This document shows, piece by piece, positions 5,355 through 10,017 of a stretch of 10,017 nt of DNA (its first letter is position 1; the number at the start of each line of letters is the position of its first letter). Under the pieces are notes generated by a model. That model ran no database searches and had not been told where the DNA came from. It worked only from the letters and a program-made list of their open reading frames with translations. A program made the position numbers and the translations under genes. The stretch spans positions 1-10,017 of the forward strand of contig JAEXYH010000087.1 in the NCBI GenBank assembly GCA_023451735.1. Reading direction: 5' to 3'. The stretch comes from Pseudomonadota bacterium. GTDB lineage: Bacteria; Pseudomonadota; Alphaproteobacteria; Rhizobiales; Rhizobiaceae.

Positions 5355-6004
5355 GGTTCAATCGCTACGTCCAGAATTTTCGCCAGCGCCGAGCATTTCT
5401 TTTGAGCAACGATACCCGTGCAACCGAGACCCTCTCCGCGATGGCGACGCGGCTTGGCATGATACTGGAGATGCTGTCGCTCGCGCATGGCGAATTCCAG
5501 ACCAGACTCGATAGCGCGGATGCGCAGCGTGACGTGCTGTTTCTCGATGGTGACCTCAATCTTTTCCCGGAAATGATCCAGGGCACGGATGGCGTTCTGC
5601 CGCAGATTCCGGTGATCGGCCTGGTCGGTATCGAAGCCCCCAGCCGTTTGCGGACCCTGATGCAGGTCGGCGCCACCGCCTTCCTGTCGAAGCCTGTCCA
5701 TAGCGGGGCGATTTTTTCCGCACTCTACCTCGCTATCAACACGTTCGAGCAGAAGGCGGATTTGCGCCTGTCGATCCAGGAGCTTGAAAGACGTCGCAGA
5801 TATCGCCGTCACGTCATCAAGGCGGTGACGATGATGATGAAATCCCATTCTCTCGACGATGAGGGAGCGTTCGCGCTTCTCCGTAAGGAGGCCATGCGCG
5901 CACGTCTGAGCCTGGAAGCTTATTGTGAAGGCGTCGTCCAACGAAGCACGACGCGCACCGTCGACGATACGGAACCTGACGAGAAGCAGGCAGTCGCCGA
6001 CTAA
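5351..6004 (+). CDS. amiR: AmiR-like ANTAR-domain RNA-binding antitermination regulator
   Basis: A 217-residue protein with an N-terminal receiver-like domain (about 13-125), a helical linker rich in Glu/Arg that can form a coiled coil (about 130-155) and a C-terminal ANTAR domain (about 142-197), in which DDEGAFALLRKEAM carries the typical ANTAR spacing. AmiR-type proteins bind paired hexaloop hairpins in leader RNA and prevent termination; they are held by AmiC rather than controlled by phosphorylation. The receiver-like part keeps an Asp at the usual phosphorylation site (D66 in VLFLDGDL) and the Lys-Pro pair (K114-P115), but the Thr/Ser after strand four is replaced (GLVG) and the acidic pair is ND (20-21), so phosphorylation is doubtful. 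GAGGA lies seven bases before the ATG, and the start overlaps the amiC-like stop. It probably acts on the leader at 4081-4151. Confidence 0.88.
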   Translation: MRFNRYVQNFRQRRAFLLSNDTRATETLSAMATRLGMILEMLSLAHGEFQTRLDSADAQRDVLFLDGDLNLFPEMIQGTDGVLPQIPVIGLVGIEAPSRLRTLMQVGATAFLSKPVHSGAIFSALYLAINTFEQKADLRLSIQELERRRRYRRHVIKAVTMMMKSHSLDDEGAFALLRKEAMRARLSLEAYCEGVVQRSTTRTVDDTEPDEKQAVAD

Positions 6005-6020
6005 TCAAAACCACCTCCAT

Positions 6021-6026
6021 GGAGAA
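6021..6026 (+). promoter_or_regulatory. Ribosome binding site fixing the binding-protein start at 6031
   Basis: GGAGAA ends four bases before the ATG at 6031, with the GGAG core six bases away. The in-frame ATG at 6019 overlaps this site and has no site of its own, so 6031 is preferred; it also gives a proper signal peptide starting MKKT. Confidence 0.75.
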
Positions 6027-6030
6027 CAAG

Positions 6031-7263
6031 ATGAAAAAGACGCTTAACGGCGCCATGACGGCGCTCGGCCTGATTTTGCTTTGCTCTGCAGCCAGTGCGC
6101 AGGAGCCTATCAAGCTTGGCGTGCTTGAGGATCAGTCAGGCGATTTTGCCGCCGCGACGATCGGCAAAGTCCACGGCATCCAGCTGGCCACGGAAGAAAT
6201 CAATGCGGCGGGCGGCATTGCTGGCCGGCCGCTCGAACTGGTGGTCTATGATACCCAGTCAGACAACACCCGTTATCAGGAATTCATGCGTCGCGTGCTT
6301 CAGCGCGACAAGGTAGATGCAGTCTTTGCCGGCTTTTCGTCGGCTTCCCGCGAAGCCTACCGGCCGATCGTCAATCAGTTCGATGCACTCGCATTTTACA
6401 ACAACCAATATGAAGGCGGCGTCTGCGACGCCAACATGATCGTCACAGGCGCGGTGCCGGAACAGCAGTTCTCGACCCTGTTGCCCTATATGATGGAGAC
6501 CTATGGAAAGAAGGTCTACACGATCGCAGCTGACTACAATTTCGGCCAGATCTCGGCCGAATGGGTGCGCAACATCGTCAAGGAAAACGGCGGTGAGATG
6601 GTCGGCGAGGAGTTCATCCCGCTCGGCGTGTCACAGTTCTCACAGACAATCCAGAATATTCAGGCCGCCAAGCCCGATTTCATCGTCACCCTGCTGGTCG
6701 GCACTGCACAGGCCTCCTATTACGAGCAGGCGGCAGCGGCGAACGTCAACAAGCCGATGGCATCCTCGGTCAATGTTGGCCAGGGCTACGAGCACAAGCG
6801 CTTCAAGCCGCCGAGCCTCGCCAACATGTATGCCACCGTCAACTGGATCGAGGAGGTCGACAATCCGCAGTCCAAGGCCTTCGTCGAGAAGTGGCACAAA
6901 AAATTCCCGAACGAGCCCTATATCAATCAGGAGGCGGAAAACTCCTATCTCGCCGTCCATCTTTACAAGCAGATGGTCGAACGGGCCAAGGGTTCGACCA
7001 AGAAGGACGATCTTCGCAAGGTGATTGCCGAGGGTGACGTCTGCTATGACGCGCCGGAAGGCAAGGTCTGCCTCGATCCGAAGAGCCAGCACATGTCGCA
7101 CACGATCTACCTGGCAAAGGTCAACGACGACCACTCGATCAGCTTCCCGAAAGCGTGGAACGATATCAAGCCTTACTGGCTGGGTGATGCCGGTTGCGAC
7201 CTGACGAAGAACGATCCGAGCGCACAATACACGCCCTCCAGCCCGCCGCCGGCTGCAAACTGA
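6031..7263 (+). CDS. ABC transporter substrate-binding protein, amide/urea type (FmdD/UrtA-like, HAAT family)
   Basis: A 410-residue secreted binding protein. The start MKKTLNGAMTALGLILL followed by ASAQ gives a type I signal peptide, cut probably after residue 23; no lipobox is present. The mature part opens EPIKLGVLEDQSGDFA and has the two-lobed type I binding fold of the branched-chain amino acid/urea/amide group. YEGGVCDANMIVTGAVPEQQ corresponds to the YEG...TGA.P segment shared with UrtA, FmdD and with the AmiC-like sensor of this operon, which suggests both proteins bind related ligands. A Pro/Ser-rich tail ends the protein. It delivers substrate in the periplasm to the permease pair encoded next. 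Gene position after the AmiC/AmiR pair favours short-chain amides or urea; amino acid binding is the main alternative. It starts 26 bases after the amiR-like stop. Confidence 0.9.
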   Translation: MKKTLNGAMTALGLILLCSAASAQEPIKLGVLEDQSGDFAAATIGKVHGIQLATEEINAAGGIAGRPLELVVYDTQSDNTRYQEFMRRVLQRDKVDAVFAGFSSASREAYRPIVNQFDALAFYNNQYEGGVCDANMIVTGAVPEQQFSTLLPYMMETYGKKVYTIAADYNFGQISAEWVRNIVKENGGEMVGEEFIPLGVSQFSQTIQNIQAAKPDFIVTLLVGTAQASYYEQAAAANVNKPMASSVNVGQGYEHKRFKPPSLANMYATVNWIEEVDNPQSKAFVEKWHKKFPNEPYINQEAENSYLAVHLYKQMVERAKGSTKKDDLRKVIAEGDVCYDAPEGKVCLDPKSQHMSHTIYLAKVNDDHSISFPKAWNDIKPYWLGDAGCDLTKNDPSAQYTPSSPPPAAN

Positions 7264-7270
7264 TTTGGAT

Positions 7271-7294
7271 GCGGCCGGAATTCGTTCCGGCCGC
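7271..7294 (+). other. Perfect 10-bp hairpin with UUCG tetraloop after the binding-protein gene
   Basis: GCGGCCGGAA (7271-7280), loop TTCG (7281-7284), TTCCGGCCGC (7285-7294): ten perfect pairs and an extra-stable tetraloop type, seven bases after the stop codon. No T-run follows (GACTTCCCTG), so full termination is unlikely. Such structures between binding-protein and permease genes commonly protect the upstream mRNA from 3' exonucleases, giving more binding protein than membrane protein. Confidence 0.8.
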
Positions 7295-7356
7295 GACTTC
7301 CCTGCAATCGCCACCTCCATCCAGCGCCCCAAGCAGACGCAAGGAATGCCCTCGCG

Positions 7357-8229
7357 ATGACCCTTCTCTTTACCCTCTTCAGTTTCGTCTATCAGACGGG
7401 TGACGCCTTTGCCTTCCTGGTCCTGGCGGCCTGCGGGCTGGCGATAATCTTCGGCATGATGGGCGTGATCAATCTCGCCCATGGCGAATTCATCATGTGC
7501 GGCGCCTATGTTTGTTCGGCAACGGCGCGCGTCGGACTGCCGCTGCCGTTTGCAATCCTCGCTGGCGCGCTGGCCGCCGGCATTGCCGGAATGGCGATAG
7601 AGCGTGTCGTCATCCGCCCGCTATACGACCGCCCGCTGGATACGATCGTCGCCACCTGGGGCGTTTCGATGATCGTGACACAGGGCACGCTGATCCTGCT
7701 AGGCTCCACCATGCCAGGTACCGGTACGCCGTTCGGCAGCTTTGCTGTCGGCCCCTATTCCTATTCGATCTACCGCGTTGTGTTGATGGGTGCTGCAGTG
7801 ACGACGCTCGGCCTTCTCTGGCTTGGCTTCACCAGAACCCGCTTCGGTGTACTTGCCCGGGCCACGATCCAGGTGCCGCATATCGCCCAGGCGCTCGGCG
7901 TCAATACCGGCCTCGTCTACAGCCTCACCTTCGGCCTCGGCGCAGCATTGGCCGGTCTGGCCGGTGGCCTCTATGCCCCGACGATGACGCTGGTTCCGAC
8001 GATGGGCGCAGCCTTTGTCGTCGAAGCCTTCGTTACCGTCGTCGTCGGTGGTGCCGATATCTTTCTGGGCACCGCGCCCGCCGCTCTGATTCTGGGCGCA
8101 GCCAAGGCGGCACTGACCTCCTGGCAGGGCCAGCTTGCCGGCCAGATCGGCCTCCTGGTCGCCGTCATCATCGTTATTCGCATCCTGCCGCGTGGTATTT
8201 CCGGCTGGATCCTTCGTGAGAGAGCCTGA
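7357..8229 (+). CDS. ABC transporter permease, LivH/UrtB-like
   Basis: A 290-residue inner-membrane permease of the branched-chain amino acid/urea/amide type, normal length for LivH. Roughly eight hydrophobic segments are visible, starting at about residue 15 (FAFLVLAACGLAIIFGMMG). The family signature GVINLAHGEFIMCGAY is at about 36-51, and the ATPase-contacting loop is near ALGVNTGLVYSLTFGLGAAL. GTAPAALILGAA and the final ILPRGISG segment are also typical. It forms one half of the translocation channel with the next gene product and is powered by the ATPase encoded after that. The start ATG has AAGGAA ten bases upstream. It is separated from the binding-protein gene by 93 bases that contain the strong hairpin, and is followed after only five bases by the second permease gene. 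Confidence 0.92.
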   Translation: MTLLFTLFSFVYQTGDAFAFLVLAACGLAIIFGMMGVINLAHGEFIMCGAYVCSATARVGLPLPFAILAGALAAGIAGMAIERVVIRPLYDRPLDTIVATWGVSMIVTQGTLILLGSTMPGTGTPFGSFAVGPYSYSIYRVVLMGAAVTTLGLLWLGFTRTRFGVLARATIQVPHIAQALGVNTGLVYSLTFGLGAALAGLAGGLYAPTMTLVPTMGAAFVVEAFVTVVVGGADIFLGTAPAALILGAAKAALTSWQGQLAGQIGLLVAVIIVIRILPRGISGWILRERA

Positions 8230-8234
8230 AATTC

Positions 8235-9311
8235 ATGCAGAGAACCAACCCCTTCTCCAATGCAATAAGGTTGCTGCAGGGACCGCAAACTATGGGCCGC
8301 GGAAAATCCTTCTGGTCCATCTTCTTGGTCGTCATTGCATTGGCCGGCACCTATCCCATGTTTGCCGACGGCTATGATGTCGGCAACAACGTCTACTTCT
8401 TAAACTGGGCTTTCATGGCGCTGGGCCTGAGCCTGATCTGGGGTTATGGCGGAACGTTGAGTTTCGGCCAGACGGCCTTCTTCGGCGTCGCCGGCTACAG
8501 CTACGGCGTCATCTCGATCAATTTCGGCGATGCCTATGGCCTGACGCTCTTTGCCCTTCTCGCATCGGTCGCAATAGCGGCGCTGCTAGCAGCAATCCTT
8601 GGCTATTTCCTGTTCTTCGGCCGCATCAGCGGCGTCTTTCTCGGCATCGTCACGCTGTCGGTCACACTCGTTCTGGAACGGTTCATGGCTCAGACAGCCG
8701 GTCCGGAATGGAGGATCGGGACGGCACGACTGAACGGTTATAACGGCATGGGTGGCATGCCCTCGCTCACCATTCCATGGTTCGGCGGCGATATCGTGCT
8801 CTTTCCCGATATACAGCTATATTACTTCACGCTGGGGCTGTTGCTCGTCTGCTATCTCGGCCTGCGCATCCTGGTGAATTCCCGCTTCGGCAACGTGCTC
8901 GTCGCCATCCGTGAAAACCCGCAACGCGCCGAAATGCTAGGCTACGACATCCGCGTCTACCAGCTCGTCACCTTCATCATCGGCTCGGCGCTGGCAGGTT
9001 TGTCGGGCATTCTCTATACATCCTGGGGCAATTACATCACGCCCGCCTCTATGGGCATGACGGCAGCGGCTCTGCCGATTGTCTGGGTGGCGGTCGGCGG
9101 CCGAAGTGACCTGACGACCACGCTGATCGGCACCGTCATCGTCCTTGCCGGTTTTCAGGCACTCACCATCCACGGCAGCCAATATGCCCTCGTCGTCATG
9201 GGCGTGCTCCTGGTGCTGACTGTGTTGCTCGCGCCGCGTGGCCTGATCTTCAGTCTGGGTGCTTTCGCCGCTAGCCTGATTCGTCGCAAGACGGCCAGCC
9301 GGGGAGAATGA
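8235..9311 (+). CDS. ABC transporter permease, LivM/UrtC-like
   Basis: A 358-residue second permease. It has a longer N-terminus, then about nine to ten hydrophobic segments. The LivM-type signature WGYGGTLSFGQTAFFGVAGY lies at about residues 69-88, and the cytoplasmic coupling loop is in AIRENPQRAEMLGYDIRVYQ followed by the hydrophobic LVTFIIGSALAGLSGILY. The C-terminus LLAPRGLI is typical. It partners the LivH-like permease. The start is not certain: the ATG at 8235 has only a weak GAGAG upstream, while an in-frame ATG at 8292 (codon 20) has AGGGA nine bases before it; both leave the membrane domain intact. The stop at 9309-9311 adjoins the ATPase gene, so the three transporter genes are clearly one operon. 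UrtC normally has LSLGHGLFF in the signature, so this protein is nearer LivM in that motif. Confidence 0.91.
   Translation: MQRTNPFSNAIRLLQGPQTMGRGKSFWSIFLVVIALAGTYPMFADGYDVGNNVYFLNWAFMALGLSLIWGYGGTLSFGQTAFFGVAGYSYGVISINFGDAYGLTLFALLASVAIAALLAAILGYFLFFGRISGVFLGIVTLSVTLVLERFMAQTAGPEWRIGTARLNGYNGMGGMPSLTIPWFGGDIVLFPDIQLYYFTLGLLLVCYLGLRILVNSRFGNVLVAIRENPQRAEMLGYDIRVYQLVTFIIGSALAGLSGILYTSWGNYITPASMGMTAAALPIVWVAVGGRSDLTTTLIGTVIVLAGFQALTIHGSQYALVVMGVLLVLTVLLAPRGLIFSLGAFAASLIRRKTASRGE
9301..9307 (+). promoter_or_regulatory. Ribosome binding site deciding the ATPase start
   Basis: GGGGAGA lies six bases before the ATG at 9314 but touches the alternative in-frame ATG at 9308, which overlaps the permease stop. 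The spacing supports 9314. Confidence 0.6.
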
Positions 9312-9313
9312 CC

Positions 9314-10017
9314 ATGGCCATTCTCGAAACACGCGACCTCAACAAATGGTTCGGCGGCCTGCACGTAACGGGCGGCGTCGACTTCACGCTTCAGCCCGGC
9401 GAAATCCACTGCCTGATCGGCCCGAACGGTGCCGGCAAGAGTACATTCTTCCGTCTCATCCTCGGCGAGCACATGCCGACCAACGGCCAGATCCTCTATG
9501 AAGGCGCCGAGATCACCAGGGAGAAATCGTTCGAGCGCATCCGTCGCGGCATCAGCGTAAAATTCCAGGTGCCCGGCATCTTCAAGGCGCTCAGCGTCCG
9601 CCAGAACCTGCAGATCGCCCTGCAGCATCATCGCCTGCCCTCCGAACTGAACGAGGAGATCGACCTGCTGCTCGAATTCCTCAAGCTCAAAGACGAACGG
9701 CACCAGCTCGCCGGCAATCTCAGCCACGGCCAGAAACAGTGGCTGGAAATCGGAATGGCGGTCGGGCTGAAGCCGCGCCTTCTGCTGCTTGACGAGCCGA
9801 CAGCAGGCATGACGCCGGACGAGACGGCCGCGACAGGTGAAATGGTACAGGCGCTCAACAGGGACGGCGTGACGGTGCTTGCGGTCGAGCACGACATGGC
9901 TTTCGTTCGCCAGATCGCCCACAAGGTCACCGTCCTCCACTTCGGCAAGATTTTTGCGCAGGGCACGATCAACGAGATCGTCGCCGATGAACGCGTGGCA
10001 GCCATCTATCTCGGAGA
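9314..10017 (+). CDS. ABC transporter ATP-binding protein, UrtD/LivG-like, cut by window edge
   Basis: The first 234 residues of the ATPase that powers the importer; the end lies beyond the right edge, probably by only a few codons, because LivG/UrtD proteins are about 245-255 residues. Walker A is GPNGAGKST (36-44), the Q-loop is in KFQVPGIF, the ABC signature is LSHGQKQWLEIGM, Walker B is LLLLDEPTAGM, and the switch histidine is in VEHDM. The signature form LSHGQKQWLEI is the one I associate with UrtD and related amide transporters, whereas LivG usually has LSYGQQRRLEI. It works on the cytoplasmic face bound to the two permeases. A second ATPase (UrtE/LivF-like) is expected next. The ATG at 9308 would overlap the permease stop as ATGA and add two residues; 9314 has better ribosome-site spacing. 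Confidence 0.92.
   Translation, partial: MAILETRDLNKWFGGLHVTGGVDFTLQPGEIHCLIGPNGAGKSTFFRLILGEHMPTNGQILYEGAEITREKSFERIRRGISVKFQVPGIFKALSVRQNLQIALQHHRLPSELNEEIDLLLEFLKLKDERHQLAGNLSHGQKQWLEIGMAVGLKPRLLLLDEPTAGMTPDETAATGEMVQALNRDGVTVLAVEHDMAFVRQIAHKVTVLHFGKIFAQGTINEIVADERVAAIYLG

Noticed and set aside
6019..6030. In-frame upstream ATG for the binding protein
   Set aside because: It overlaps the only good ribosome site and would add MENK in front of a normal signal peptide.
7271..7294. Reading the UUCG hairpin as an intrinsic terminator
   Set aside because: No T-run follows, and the next gene continues the same transporter operon.
6640..7482. Long minus-strand open frame (280 residues) opposite the binding-protein gene
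   Set aside because: It is a codon-bias shadow: low-complexity charged and aliphatic composition, no domain, and fully antisense to a well-supported gene.
7497..8219. Plus-strand 240-residue open frame within the LivH-like permease gene
   Set aside because: Arg/Cys/Pro-rich shadow translation in another frame of a confident membrane protein gene.
9155..9940. Long minus-strand open frame (261 residues) opposite the permease and ATPase genes
   Set aside because: It is antisense to clear Walker A, signature and Walker B motifs and has no recognisable family of its own.

Overview
The window reads as a stretch of an alphaproteobacterial chromosome or large replicon, most likely from the Rhizobiales (inferred from the high-GC codon usage, the dense ATGA-coupled genes and the rhizobial style of the transporter and SDR families; no species is named with confidence). 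All confident genes are protein-coding. I see no tRNA, rRNA, CRISPR array or intact mobile element.

Left part (1-2818): two short-chain dehydrogenases (SDRs) lie on the minus strand, one cut by the left edge and one complete. They diverge from a GntR/FCD-type repressor on the plus strand, which overlaps a glutathione S-transferase-like gene by four bases. The AT-rich divergent region (1341-1457) is the natural operator site for the GntR protein. This looks like a small, locally regulated catabolic or detoxification cluster whose substrate the sequence does not show.

Middle (2819-4196): a convergent intergenic region of about 350 bases carries several inverted repeats and no credible gene. 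A third SDR follows on the minus strand, with unusual residues in the NNAG and catalytic-Asn positions. A divergent control region separates it from the next operon.

Right part (4081-10017): an apparent single operon runs to the right edge. It starts with a cytoplasmic AmiC-like amide sensor and an AmiR-like ANTAR-domain RNA-binding regulator, coupled by an ATGA overlap. These are followed by a complete amide/urea-type (HAAT family, FmdD/Urt-like) ABC importer: secreted binding protein, LivH-type permease, LivM-type permease and a UrtD/LivG-type ATPase that continues past the edge. The leader upstream of the amiC-like gene contains two hairpins, each closing a hexaloop with A at position 1 and G at position 4, as in RNA targets of ANTAR proteins. 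The proposed logic is that the sensor holds the RNA-binding regulator inactive until an amide-type ligand binds; the released regulator then acts on the leader of its own transcript and raises expression of the importer. A perfect 10-bp hairpin with a UUCG loop between the binding-protein and permease genes probably sets the excess of binding protein over membrane components.

The most interesting item is this AmiC-AmiR module with a candidate RNA target driving a transporter rather than an amidase gene. The protein assignments are strong. The RNA switch is an inference from visible base pairing.
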